Origin: Draconibacterium mangrovi
Lineage (GTDB): Bacteria > Bacteroidota > Bacteroidia > Bacteroidales > Prolixibacteraceae
Assembly (NCBI RefSeq): GCF_010586825.1
Contig: NZ_JAAAGB010000009.1
Span: forward strand, 162,970 to 226,969
Direction of reading: 5' to 3'
DNA length: 64,000 bases
In this document: positions 1-7,907 of the stretch, piece after piece
Position numbering within the stretch: position 1 is the first letter of the stretch
Layout of the letters: every line of letters starts with the position of its first letter
Notes under the pieces: model-generated
Told to the model about the DNA's origin: nothing
Database searches by the model: none
The model's input: only the letters and a program-made list of their open reading frames with translations
Made by a program: the position numbers and the translations under genes

Positions 1-1
1 T

Positions 2-307
2 GCCGAATTTCCCTGCTCCGTTTTTATCGACTGGATAAGGGTTTACAAACTCGATATTAATGTGGGCATAGAACAAAATACAGCAAGGAAACTTAAAATC
101 TACCCCAACCCGGCAAAAGAGAATTTTACGGTTAAAAACCCAGGCACTTTCGAAGTAAAACTGATCGATATAGCTGGAAATACTATACTGCAAAAAACTT
201 TCAGTAATTCCGCAGAAATTAATACCAGCGGCTTTCAAAAAGGACTGTACATGGTAATGATCGACATTGGAAACCGATCTGCCTCTGAAAAAATAGTAAT
301 TCAATAA
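2..307 (+). CDS. GH16 endo-beta-glucanase with type A T9SS sorting domain (3' end only)
   Basis: The reading frame is open from the first bases of the window, so the start lies upstream. The first visible residues include IDWIRVYK, the strand that normally closes a GH16 laminarinase/lichenase domain (compare VDYVRVYQ at the end of the next gene). After a short linker, from about position 85, comes a roughly 70-residue type IX secretion sorting domain: KIYPNPAKENF, then LIDIAGN, and a terminal KIVIQ. The protein is therefore probably exported to the cell surface by T9SS. A GTG at 62 gives a shorter frame but would start in mid-domain, so it is not the real start. It lies 8 bases upstream of the next GH16 gene, suggesting one operon. 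The GH16 assignment rests on only a few residues. Confidence 0.72.
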   Translation, partial: AEFPCSVFIDWIRVYKLDINVGIEQNTARKLKIYPNPAKENFTVKNPGTFEVKLIDIAGNTILQKTFSNSAEINTSGFQKGLYMVMIDIGNRSASEKIVIQ

Positions 308-315
308 AAAACAAT

Positions 316-1647
316 ATGCGTAAAACATTTAACAAACAAAAACGAAACTGGCCCTGTTTATTGGCACTTCTTATTCTTATTGCTCCTTTAAAGGGATGCA
401 GCGAAGAGGGAGCAGATGCCGGTTTCACAGCCGATTTTTCGTATTCATTTATTGATGATAACAACGTTCGGTTTACCAACGAATCGGAAGGAGACTACCT
501 GAGAATGAACTGGAATTTTGGTAACGGCCGCACGGAATCAACAACGACAAAATCTCAGTCGTACGATGTTTATTATCCTGAAGCAGGAGATTACAATGTA
601 AACCTTCTGGTAATTGGTCTCGATAGCGAACAAAAGTCAGCCTCAAAATCAATAAATATTACCAACACCGATTTTGCTATTAGTTTTACCGCCGAAGCAG
701 ATGCAACCAATCCGAACAATATCAATCTGAAAAACACTTCGGTTGGCGATTTCGACTCTTTTCAATGGAAATTCAGAGATAAAACCATTGAAAACGAAAC
801 GAATGCTGTGGCCTATTTTCCCTATGCAGGAACGTACACTATTGAGTTAATTATTACCAAAAACGGAGATACTTTTTCTTCAACAGAAAATATCACCATT
901 GCTGCCAACGATTCAGAATATTTCTCGAAACTGGAGCTGGTTTGGGAGGATAATTTTGATGGGAACGCTGTAATTACCGACAACTGGACCTTCGAAACCG
1001 GCTCGGGTGGCTGGGGAAACAACGAGCTGCAAAATTATACGGCCGGAGACAATGCTGTGGTTAAGGATGGCATTCTTACCATAAAGGCAAAAAAACTAAA
1101 CGAAGCTAAAGTTGCCGGATCGTACACCTCATCGCGAATGATAAGCAGTGGTAAAAAAGAATTTACCTACGGCCGAATGGAAATCCGTGCTAAACTGCCG
1201 TCGGGAACAGGAATCTGGCCGGCAATCTGGATGCTGGGCGCCAATATCGGTACAGCAGGCTGGCCCGCATGTGGCGAAATTGATATTATGGAATATGTGG
1301 GTTACCAACCCAATACTGTTCATGCAACGGTGCACACTTCGGCGGGATATGGCGGAAACGGCGACGGCAGTAGTAAAACTCTTGAAACTGCTGAAGAAGA
1401 ATTTCATGTTTACGGCCTGTTCTGGACCGAAAAAGAACTGGTATTTTATACCGATTCTCCCGAAAATATTACACACCGTTATGCGCCCTCAAGCAAAAAC
1501 AACGACAACTGGCCGTTTAACAAACCACATTTTTTTATCCTGAATGTGGCAGTTGGTGGTAACTGGGGAGGAGCCCAGGGAATTGATAATGCCATTTTCC
1601 CTCAATCGATGGAAGTGGATTACGTTCGTGTATATCAGGAAATGTAG
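316..1647 (+). CDS. GH16 lipoprotein endo-beta-glucanase (laminarinase-like) with two PKD domains
   Basis: 443 residues. A signal peptide ends in a lipobox (LKGC, cysteine about residue 28), so it is probably anchored in the outer membrane. Two PKD-type domains follow (about 35-115 and 118-195, each with a WNFGNG- or WKFRD-like core and an AGTYTI/AGDYNV strand). The GH16 domain spans about 205-443. The catalytic motif EIDIME is complete: nucleophile about E321, helper D323, acid/base E326. The protein closes with VDYVRVYQ. GH16 enzymes with this motif cleave beta-1,3 or mixed-linkage glucans. With GH3 next door, laminarin or a similar beta-1,3-glucan is the likely substrate; that is inference. 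Unlike its upstream neighbour it carries no T9SS tail. Confidence 0.9.
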   Translation: MRKTFNKQKRNWPCLLALLILIAPLKGCSEEGADAGFTADFSYSFIDDNNVRFTNESEGDYLRMNWNFGNGRTESTTTKSQSYDVYYPEAGDYNVNLLVIGLDSEQKSASKSINITNTDFAISFTAEADATNPNNINLKNTSVGDFDSFQWKFRDKTIENETNAVAYFPYAGTYTIELIITKNGDTFSSTENITIAANDSEYFSKLELVWEDNFDGNAVITDNWTFETGSGGWGNNELQNYTAGDNAVVKDGILTIKAKKLNEAKVAGSYTSSRMISSGKKEFTYGRMEIRAKLPSGTGIWPAIWMLGANIGTAGWPACGEIDIMEYVGYQPNTVHATVHTSAGYGGNGDGSSKTLETAEEEFHVYGLFWTEKELVFYTDSPENITHRYAPSSKNNDNWPFNKPHFFILNVAVGGNWGGAQGIDNAIFPQSMEVDYVRVYQEM

Positions 1648-1664
1648 AACAAATACTAACTATA

Positions 1665-3908
1665 ATGAAGATTAGAGCTTTAATATTAATTATTGGAACC
1701 TGGCTGGTAACAGGTTGTACAGCAACATTCACCGAGAACCCTGATCCGGTAGAACAAAAGATCAGCAGCCTGCTGAGCGAGATGACACTTGATGAAAAGA
1801 TAGGCCAGATGCAGCAGGTTAACGACGGTTTTTTTGGTGACGAAGAAGCCACAAAACAAGCCATCAGAGATGGCAAAGTTGGATCGTTTCTAAATACGAC
1901 AGGTGCCGATCGGGTTGCAGAGTATCAACGCATTGCTTTGGAAAAAAGTAAACACGGAATTCCTTTGCTTTTTGGGCGCGATGTAATTCACGGCTATCGC
2001 ACGATTTTCCCTATTCCGCTGGGCATGGCCTCATCGTGGGAGCCAGAACTGGCTGAAAAGGCTATGCGTATTTCGGCAATCGAAGCCTCATCGATGGGAA
2101 TTAACTGGACGTTTGCACCGATGATGGATGTTACCTGGGATCCGCGCTGGGGACGAATTGCAGAAAGTTGTGGAGAAGACCCGCTGCTAACATCAGAGTT
2201 TGCAGCTGCCATGGTAAAAGGATTTCAGGGCGACCTGGGCGATCCAACAGCAGTTGCAGCCTGTGCCAAACACTTTGTTGGTTACGGAATGTCGGAAGCC
2301 GGCCGCGATTACAATACCACTTATATTGCTGAACCGCTGCTTAGAAACGTTCACCTACGCCCGTTTAAAGCGGCAGTTGATGCGGGAGCTTTAACTTTTA
2401 TGTCGGCATTTAACGACTTAAACGGAGTGCCAACCTCCGGAAATGAATTCACGCTAAAACAAATTTTGCGCAACGAGTGGAACTACAAAGGAATGGTGGT
2501 TAGCGACTGGGGATCGATTGAAGAAATGATTAACCACGGTTTTGCTGCCGATAAAAAACAAGCCGCCGAAATTGCCGCCAAAGCCGGTGTTGATATGGAA
2601 ATGGCAACAACCTGTTACACTGATAATTTAAAGACATTGATTGAAGAGGGCGCGATTACAGAAGATATGATCGACACTTATGTGGGCAATATTTTGCGTG
2701 TAAAGTTTAAGTTGGGATTGTTTGACAAACCTTACGACAATCACGTTTCAACCGACACCATTCTGGCACCAAGCCATTTGGCGGTATCGCGCGAAGCAGC
2801 ACGAAAAAGTATGATTTTGCTGAAAAATGACAATAACACTCTGCCTATCTCAAAAAATATTCATTCGCTGGCCGTAATTGGCCCGCTTGCCGATGCTGCA
2901 CGCGATCAGCTGGGAACCTGGATTTTCGACGGGCAAGGCGAAGACTCAACAACACCAAAACAAGCTTTTGGCGAGATCCTTGGCTCAAAGATGAACTATG
3001 TTTCCGGGTTGGAATACAGCCGCGATAAATCGACAAAAGGATTTGCCGAAGCTATTGCGGCCGCTAAACGTTCTGATGCCATTTTATTCTTTGCCGGCGA
3101 AGAGTCTATCCTTTCGGGCGAAGCAAATGCACGTGGTATTATTGATCTTCCGGGAGTTCAATCGGAACTGATTACCGAATTGAGAAAGACAGGCAAACCG
3201 CTTATTTTGGTAGTAATGGCCGGAAGACCGCTGGGAATTGGTGCAGAAATGGATATGGCCGATGCCGTACTTTATGCCTGGCATCCGGGAACGATGGCCG
3301 GCCCCGCAGTAGCCGACCTGATTTTTGGCGACTATTCGCCTTCAGGGAAATTACCTGTAACTTTTGTAAAAGGTGCCGGGCAAATTCCGTTTTATTACTA
3401 CCGCAAAAACACCGGTCGCCCGGCTACCGAAGATGATGTTACGTACATCGATGATATTCCGAGAAATTCGAAACAACTTTCGCTTGGATTTAAATCCATG
3501 CACATCGATTACGGTATTACACCTCTCCTGCCCTTTGGATATGGTTTGAGTTACACCGAGTTTAAATACGAAAATCTTAAACTATCGTCAAACGAAATGG
3601 CAACAGACGGATCGATTACCGTTTCGGCCGATATTAAAAACATTGGCAACTTCGAAACGGAAGAGATTGTACAGCTTTATGTGCACGACAAGGTGGGCAG
3701 TATTACTCGCCCCATTAAAGAACTAAAAGGTTTTGAAAAGATTAACTTAAAACCGGGCGACGTTAAAAACGTAAGCTTCGAGCTTAAAGCTGAAGATTTG
3801 CAATTTTTTAACGGCGATGATTTTGTAATCGAACCGGGCGATTTTGAAGTTTGGATCGGACCGAATTCTGACGAAGGATTAAAGGGAGCCTTTAAGTTAA
3901 AGGAGTAA
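1665..3908 (+). CDS. bglX: GH3 beta-glucosidase, lipoprotein (BglX-like)
   Basis: 747 residues, normal for a BglX-type GH3 enzyme. The N-terminus has a short hydrophobic stretch and lipobox VTGC. The (beta/alpha)8 domain shows GRDVIHGY, KHFVGYG and the nucleophile motif VVSDWG (about D281). The second alpha/beta domain and a C-terminal fibronectin III-like domain (from about 640) are both present. It removes terminal glucose from oligosaccharides, here probably the products of the two GH16 enzymes. It starts 17 bases after the GH16 stop, consistent with an operon. An intrinsic terminator follows. The exact linkage cannot be told from sequence. Confidence 0.92.
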   Translation: MKIRALILIIGTWLVTGCTATFTENPDPVEQKISSLLSEMTLDEKIGQMQQVNDGFFGDEEATKQAIRDGKVGSFLNTTGADRVAEYQRIALEKSKHGIPLLFGRDVIHGYRTIFPIPLGMASSWEPELAEKAMRISAIEASSMGINWTFAPMMDVTWDPRWGRIAESCGEDPLLTSEFAAAMVKGFQGDLGDPTAVAACAKHFVGYGMSEAGRDYNTTYIAEPLLRNVHLRPFKAAVDAGALTFMSAFNDLNGVPTSGNEFTLKQILRNEWNYKGMVVSDWGSIEEMINHGFAADKKQAAEIAAKAGVDMEMATTCYTDNLKTLIEEGAITEDMIDTYVGNILRVKFKLGLFDKPYDNHVSTDTILAPSHLAVSREAARKSMILLKNDNNTLPISKNIHSLAVIGPLADAARDQLGTWIFDGQGEDSTTPKQAFGEILGSKMNYVSGLEYSRDKSTKGFAEAIAAAKRSDAILFFAGEESILSGEANARGIIDLPGVQSELITELRKTGKPLILVVMAGRPLGIGAEMDMADAVLYAWHPGTMAGPAVADLIFGDYSPSGKLPVTFVKGAGQIPFYYYRKNTGRPATEDDVTYIDDIPRNSKQLSLGFKSMHIDYGITPLLPFGYGLSYTEFKYENLKLSSNEMATDGSITVSADIKNIGNFETEEIVQLYVHDKVGSITRPIKELKGFEKINLKPGDVKNVSFELKAEDLQFFNGDDFVIEPGDFEVWIGPNSDEGLKGAFKLKE

Positions 3909-3962
3909 CTAACTATTAACAACAAAGGGTGAAAAACATCCTTTGCTAACTAACACTGCTAG

Positions 3963-4002
3963 CAGGCATTTCCATTTGCGAAATGCCTGTTTTCTTTTTT
4001 TT
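3963..4002 (+). terminator. Intrinsic terminator after the beta-glucanase operon
   Basis: A 9-bp perfect stem (3963-3971 with 3981-3989) and 9-base loop is followed by a nearly unbroken T tract (3990-4002). It lies 54 bases after the GH3 stop and ends the plus-strand operon just before a convergent gene. Confidence 0.85.
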
Positions 4003-4006
4003 CAGT

Positions 4007-4567
4007 TTACAAAGCCACCTTAAACTCAACTTTCCAAAGTCCACGGAACTCATTCAAGGTATAACCCGTTGCCAAATCATTCGGGTACAATTCATTCAGC
4101 TTTGTTTTGGTTGCCTCGTTGATATCTGTTTCAGGGTTTCCATGACATTTTAAACAGGCCGGCATCGCTGTTGTTATCTGCTTGTAATAAACCAAATCAC
4201 TGCCATTTTGCAATACCGTGTCGGCCAGTTGATTGTTGGCAAAAAGTTTCCACATCTGTTTTTCCTGCTCAGTATTAAGCGCATTTTGTGGATTACGGTT
4301 TTTGGCCGAAACTCTTGAAATGTCGCAACCAAATACACGGTTTAAACTATCTACAATTGAGCTTGCTTCAAGGTTACAGAATTCAACTGCGTATTCCGGC
4401 CCGCCGGTTTGAATGGCTTTTCCCACATTAGTCAAAAGCACAGCTTGTACATTGGCAGTAATTTCCTGTCCGCTGTTTTGATACTTTTTATAGGTCTCCG
4501 TATCCAGTTTCGGAGAACAGGAGAAGCAAAAAAATAGCAGCAGAATTGGTAAGATTTTGTTTGTCAT
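4007..4567 (-). CDS. DUF3365 (Tll0287-like) haem-binding lipoprotein
   Basis: 186 residues with a lipoprotein signal (CFSCSP near residue 17). It has one c-type haem motif CLKCH at about residue 138, and the surrounding pattern (YAVEFCN, RVSAKNRNPQN, TAMPACLKCHG) fits the DUF3365/Tll0287-like sensor or electron-carrier fold. This family binds a single haem c at the cell envelope; its partner is usually unknown. It stands alone between convergent and divergent neighbours, so no pathway can be assigned. The haem motif is seen directly; family membership is by pattern. Confidence 0.8.
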   Translation of the reverse strand: MTNKILPILLLFFCFSCSPKLDTETYKKYQNSGQEITANVQAVLLTNVGKAIQTGGPEYAVEFCNLEASSIVDSLNRVFGCDISRVSAKNRNPQNALNTEQEKQMWKLFANNQLADTVLQNGSDLVYYKQITTAMPACLKCHGNPETDINEATKTKLNELYPNDLATGYTLNEFRGLWKVEFKVAL

Positions 4568-4632
4568 AGCTCACATTTCTTAAATAAATGGTTCAAAATA
4601 TCTTTAATTCGTAAACTGCAAGTTCTGCTTTA

Positions 4633-4662
4633 TTTGTTAAATCACAAAATCAACTATCTTTG
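4633..4662 (+). promoter_or_regulatory. Bacteroidota-type promoter of the methionine operon
   Basis: A TTTG at 4633-4636 is separated by 18 bases from TATCTTTG at 4655-4662. This fits the Bacteroidota sigma-ABfr consensus TTTG-N19-TAnnTTTG. Transcription would start near 4669, about 25 bases before the SAM riboswitch. Confidence 0.65.
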
Positions 4663-4693
4663 CGGCATCAAATATTCTTTCAAAGGGTGTTTG

Positions 4694-4801
4694 CTTATAC
4701 AGAAGAGTGGAGAGATCGGGCTCTGTGAAACTCTGGCAACCTTGTTCGGCAACCGGCGGACAAAAAGGTGCCAATACCCGGCCGGAAACGGAATTATAAT
4801 T
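4694..4801 (+). ncRNA. SAM-I (S-box) riboswitch
   Basis: The conserved aptamer elements appear in order: CTTATacAGA at the 5' side of P1/P2, GGAGAGAtcGGGCTC, TGAAACTCTGGCAACC (kink-turn and P3 core, about 4728-4742), and AAGGTGCCAATACC (4765-4778), followed by a TATAAT segment able to close P1. S-box aptamers bind S-adenosylmethionine and shut off methionine genes, which matches the genes downstream. No T-run terminator is obvious directly after the aptamer, so control may be translational or act through the following leader; that part is inference. Confidence 0.93.
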
Positions 4802-4813
4802 AAAACACAATCG

Positions 4814-4891
4814 ATGAAGAAACTGCACTACAAATTATTTTTTACAAGCTATCTGCACGGGGCAAATATGTGTATGCGTCAGCGGTTTTAA
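4814..4891 (+). CDS. Possible 25-residue leader peptide downstream of the SAM riboswitch
   Basis: A short ATG frame begins 13 bases after the aptamer. It starts MKKLHYKLFF, contains GANMCMRQRF at its end, and stops inside a palindrome (GCGGTTTTAACCGC, 4881-4894). It has three methionines after the start in 25 codons counting the initiator. The position between riboswitch and first enzyme gene is typical of a leader peptide, but the frame is short enough to be chance and no Shine-Dalgarno sequence is seen. Conservation in related genomes would decide. Confidence 0.3.
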   Translation: MKKLHYKLFFTSYLHGANMCMRQRF

Positions 4892-5007
4892 CCGCATAAA
4901 ATTAGCTGAGTAAAGAATATCAATACAAACTTTTAAATGAAGACAGTTGCCGGTTTCGAAGATTCATGCTTCGGTATCCTGGCTTCCAACTTCCGACTTT
5001 TTAAAAT

Positions 5008-6171
5008 ATGTCGACAACAAAAACTTACGAAGAGATTAACCAAAAACTGAAGGCCGGAAAAGCAGTTGTTTTAACCGCCGAAGAAGTTGCACAAATGGCG
5101 AAAGAGTTAACGCCGGAGGAAATAGTTGAGAAAGTTGATGTAGTAACCACTGCAACCTTTGGCGCTATGTGCTCATCGGGGGCGATTATAAATTTCGGTC
5201 ACGCGAATCCGCCAATCCGGATGGAAAAAATACGGCTGAACGGCGTTCCATGCTACGAAGGTCTGGCTGCGGTTGATTCATACATTGGCGCCACTGCCTG
5301 TAACCCTGACAATCCGGAGTACGGGGGTGCACACGTTATTCAGGATCTGCTGGAAGGAAAAGATGTGGTTTTGGAGGCCTGGGCAAAAGGCACCGATTGT
5401 TATCCGCGGAAACATATAAAAACCAAAATCAACATTAACACGATTAATGAGTTTACCTTGTTCAACCCGCGGAATGCTTATCAGAACTACAATGTGGCGG
5501 TAAATACCACTTCCACCATAAAATATACCTACATGGGCAGTTTGCTTCCGAATTTGCGCAATGCCACCTACTCTACTTCAGGCGAATTAAGTCCACTTCT
5601 GAACGATCCGGAGTTTAAAACCATCGGGCTGGGAACACGCATATTTTTAGGAGGAACACAGGGTTTTGTGGTTTGGCCGGGAACACAGTTTCATACCACG
5701 AAACCAAAAAACGAGCTGGGAGTTCCGGTTACCAATGGCGCTACCATTGCGGTAATGGGCAATCTGAAAGAAATGTCGGCCGAATACATTCAGGCTGCAT
5801 CATACGAGAAATACGGGGTGAGCATGTTTGTGGGAATTGGTATTCCGATACCGGTTTTAAACACAGACATTGCCAAACGCGTATCGATTAACAACAGCCA
5901 GATTGAAACTTCGGTTCTTGATTACGGGACGGTTGGAACGCCCAAACTCGGGCAGGTTACCTACGAGGAATTGCAGTCGGGAACCATAAAAGTGAAAGGT
6001 AAAAAGATAAGAACCGCGCCGGTTGCCAGCTTAAAAAAAGCACGCAAAATTGCTGATGAACTGAAGAAATGGTTGCAAAACGGAGAGTTCGAAGTAACCA
6101 AACCCGTACACATGTTCCCGTCAAATACATCGCTAAACGGACTAAAAGAAATGGAGGTTGACAATGATTAA
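5008..6171 (+). CDS. Homocysteine biosynthesis protein (HcyBio/DUF39 family)
   Basis: 387 residues, matching the HcyBio (former DUF39, PF01837) family, without the CBS domains that some archaeal members carry. Recognisable stretches are TTATFGAMCSSGA, CYEGLAAVDSYIGAT, EYGGAHVIQDL, and GTRIFLGGTQGF with a following FHTT. In Methanosarcina the homologue MA1821 acts with a NIL/ferredoxin protein (MA1822) to make homocysteine from aspartate semialdehyde and a sulfide source in anaerobes. The same partner follows here with overlapping reading frames. Its place behind a SAM riboswitch and ahead of metH supports a role in de novo methionine synthesis. Conserved cysteines (for example in GAMCSSGA and YIGATACNP) may carry sulfur; this is inferred. 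Confidence 0.88.
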   Translation: MSTTKTYEEINQKLKAGKAVVLTAEEVAQMAKELTPEEIVEKVDVVTTATFGAMCSSGAIINFGHANPPIRMEKIRLNGVPCYEGLAAVDSYIGATACNPDNPEYGGAHVIQDLLEGKDVVLEAWAKGTDCYPRKHIKTKININTINEFTLFNPRNAYQNYNVAVNTTSTIKYTYMGSLLPNLRNATYSTSGELSPLLNDPEFKTIGLGTRIFLGGTQGFVVWPGTQFHTTKPKNELGVPVTNGATIAVMGNLKEMSAEYIQAASYEKYGVSMFVGIGIPIPVLNTDIAKRVSINNSQIETSVLDYGTVGTPKLGQVTYEELQSGTIKVKGKKIRTAPVASLKKARKIADELKKWLQNGEFEVTKPVHMFPSNTSLNGLKEMEVDND

Positions 6172-6574
6172 AAAAAGATACATACTGAATTTCCCTCCGC
6201 AAAGCGGCGACAAAGCGTTTACTTACCACTTGGTGAAGGAATACGATATCCGGATAAATATTCTGAAAGCAGAGGTATACCCCGGGAAACGCGGCAGTCT
6301 TTTACTTGAGCTGCAAGGCAAAAAAGAAAACATTGAAAAAGGCGTTGAGTACATTAAAAGCCACAAAATCACCTGCGAATCGCTCGACAAACGTATTCGC
6401 TGGAAAGAAGAAAAATGTATCGACTGCGGAAACTGTACCGCCGTATGTTTTGCCGGTGCATTAAACATGGACAAGCAGTCGTGGAAACTGGAATTCGACA
6501 AAAGCAAATGTGTAGTTTGCGAACTTTGTATTCCGGCTTGCCCGCTAAACCTGTTCGAAATTGATTTTAGATAG
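6164..6574 (+). CDS. NIL-domain ferredoxin, partner of the homocysteine biosynthesis protein
   Basis: About 136 residues. An N-terminal NIL (ligand-binding ACT-like) domain spans about 1-75. Two 4Fe-4S motifs follow: CIDCGNCTAVC and CVVCELCIPACP. I chose ATG 6164 because GGAGG lies at 6153-6157, at ideal spacing; a TTG at 6158 is in frame but less likely. The gene overlaps the end of the HcyBio gene by 8 bases, indicating translational coupling. It corresponds to MA1822 of Methanosarcina, which supplies electrons or handles sulfur during homocysteine synthesis. Confidence 0.88.
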   Translation: MIKKRYILNFPPQSGDKAFTYHLVKEYDIRINILKAEVYPGKRGSLLLELQGKKENIEKGVEYIKSHKITCESLDKRIRWKEEKCIDCGNCTAVCFAGALNMDKQSWKLEFDKSKCVVCELCIPACPLNLFEIDFR

Positions 6575-6610
6575 AAAGACGCATTTTCGCAAAATCACGA
6601 TTTTTAAACG

Positions 6611-7363
6611 ATGAATATTTTTGAAGAACGTACATACCGCAGCCAGTTTAACACCGACCGTTTTACAGGTTTTGAAGTAAAATACCTTGAAACTGATCTT
6701 TGGATCGGTGTCGATCCGGCCTCTTACAAAGAAGAGATGCAGGAAGTGGCTTTGGCAAAAGCGAAATCGTTGCGTCAAACTTTCGATGATTATATCGAAA
6801 AGGAACCGTTTTTCAGGAAAAGCCTGAAACCTTTTCAGCCGTCAGACTTTGCTCCTGAAGAAGCAAAAGAAATGGCGCTGGCTGCCGAAAAAGCGGGAAT
6901 TGGTCCGATGTCGGCAGTGGCAGGTTTGTTTGCCCGCGAAGTTGGAGATGAAATTTGTAAAAACTTTTCGGTGAAGGAGCTGTTAGTTGAAAACGGTGGC
7001 GACATTTATTTGCTTTTACAGGAAGAATTGATTTTATCTGTTTTTGCAGGCGAATCCATTCTATCCGAGCGTATCGGGCTGGTAATTCCAGCAGGGAGTA
7101 GTACCTTTGGTATTTGTACTTCGGCCGGAACAGTTGGTCCCTCGTTAAGTTATGGAAAAGCGGATGCCGTTGTGGTGGTTTGTGAAGATATTCTTATGGC
7201 AGATGCGCTGGCAACGGCCCTGGGAAATAAGGTTAAAACACCTGACCACGTTGAGAAAGTGATTAAACAGGCAGAAAATTATAAAGAAATACAATCGTTG
7301 CTCATTATTTGCGAAGATAAAATCGGGATCAAAGGAGACAACGAAATTCGAATATTGAAGTAG
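6611..7363 (+). CDS. UPF0280 (COG2122, ApbE-like) protein
   Basis: 250 residues, typical for UPF0280. Key stretches are RSQFNTDRF near the start, PMSAVAGLFA, LVENGGDIYL, and GICTSAGTVGPSLSYGKADAVVV; these resemble the flavin-transferase ApbE fold. The Methanosarcina homologue MA1715 has been linked to efficient sulfide assimilation into homocysteine. The gene starts 36 bases after the NIL/ferredoxin gene, so all three homocysteine genes are grouped. Its exact chemistry is unknown. Confidence 0.82.
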   Translation: MNIFEERTYRSQFNTDRFTGFEVKYLETDLWIGVDPASYKEEMQEVALAKAKSLRQTFDDYIEKEPFFRKSLKPFQPSDFAPEEAKEMALAAEKAGIGPMSAVAGLFAREVGDEICKNFSVKELLVENGGDIYLLLQEELILSVFAGESILSERIGLVIPAGSSTFGICTSAGTVGPSLSYGKADAVVVVCEDILMADALATALGNKVKTPDHVEKVIKQAENYKEIQSLLIICEDKIGIKGDNEIRILK

Positions 7364-7411
7364 ATGAAACAAACGATAAATTAAATAAGATGCTTGACCT
7401 ACTTATTCAAT

Positions 7412-7440
7412 TCCCCCTTTGAAGGGGGCCAGGGGGATGA
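7412..7440 (+). repeat. Palindromic repeat, forward copy, left flank of the DUF559 gene
   Basis: A GC-rich palindrome CCCCCTTTGAAGGGGG (7413-7428) is followed by CCAGGGGGATGA. This belongs to the hairpin repeat family found at many other places in the window. With the reverse copy at 7839-7866 it brackets the DUF559 gene as inverted repeats. Confidence 0.8.
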
Positions 7441-7459
7441 ACATATTAATTTTAAAACC

Positions 7460-7837
7460 ATGTCCGAAGATTTTTCAAATAATAATTACAATAAAAATCT
7501 AAAAGAACATGCCAGAAAACTTAGAAGTAATTCAACACTGGCAGAAGTCATTTTATGGGACGAAGTTTTAAAACAAAAACAACTAAAAGGATATGCGTTT
7601 TTAAGGCAAAGACCAATAGGAAATTATATTGTAGATTTTTTCTGTAAAGAGTTGAAAATGATTATAGAACTGGACGGAACAATTCATCGGTTTCAGAAAA
7701 GTAAGGATAAAAAGAGAGAAGAGGATTTACAAGCAATGGGATATAATATTATACGGTTTCATAATGAGGAAATTCTAAAAAATATTCATAATGTGAAGAT
7801 ATCTTTGGAACTTTACATTGAGGACATAAAAGTGTAA
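7460..7837 (+). CDS. DUF559 endonuclease-domain protein (Vsr-like fold)
   Basis: About 125 residues. It has the DUF559 signature: [17 protein letters not shown], then [15 protein letters not shown], then LIIELDG-like [11 protein letters not shown], and [11 protein letters not shown] near the end. This is the PD-(D/E)xK/very-short-patch-repair-like nuclease fold with plausible catalytic D (VDF) and E (IELDG). ATG 7460 is chosen; the longer frame from 7394 translates through the repeat (SPFEGGQGD) and is not expected to be native. The gene sits inside the methionine operon between UPF0280 and metH, where it has no metabolic logic, and is bracketed by inverted palindromic repeats. It looks like an inserted element. 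It is AT-rich relative to its neighbours by eye. Confidence 0.85.
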   Translation: MSEDFSNNNYNKNLKEHARKLRSNSTLAEVILWDEVLKQKQLKGYAFLRQRPIGNYIVDFFCKELKMIIELDGTIHRFQKSKDKKREEDLQAMGYNIIRFHNEEILKNIHNVKISLELYIEDIKV

Positions 7838-7838
7838 A

Positions 7839-7866
7839 TCACCCCTTAATCCCCTCAAGGGGAGAT
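7839..7866 (-). repeat. Palindromic repeat, reverse copy, right flank of the DUF559 gene
   Basis: TCACCCCTTAATCCCCTCAA followed by GGGGAGAT is, on the minus strand, a palindrome CCCCTTGAGGGG followed by ATTAAGGGGTGA. This is the same layout as the left-flank copy in opposite orientation. It starts two bases after the DUF559 stop codon. Confidence 0.75.
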
Positions 7867-7907
7867 CAGACAAAACAACGGCTACAAAGAAATTGAAAGA
7901 GAGAAAA

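Noticed and set aside
4007..4567. Cytochrome c electron-transfer protein
   Set aside because: One CXXCH motif is present, but the rest matches the DUF3365/Tll0287-like pattern rather than a typical cytochrome c.
4634..4891. 85-residue plus-strand frame over the riboswitch
   Set aside because: Most of it is the SAM-I aptamer itself; only the last 25 codons are considered as a possible leader peptide.
7394..7459. N-terminal extension of the DUF559 frame
   Set aside because: It translates the palindromic repeat (SPFEGGQGD) and starts from a non-ATG codon; ATG 7460 gives the family's normal start.
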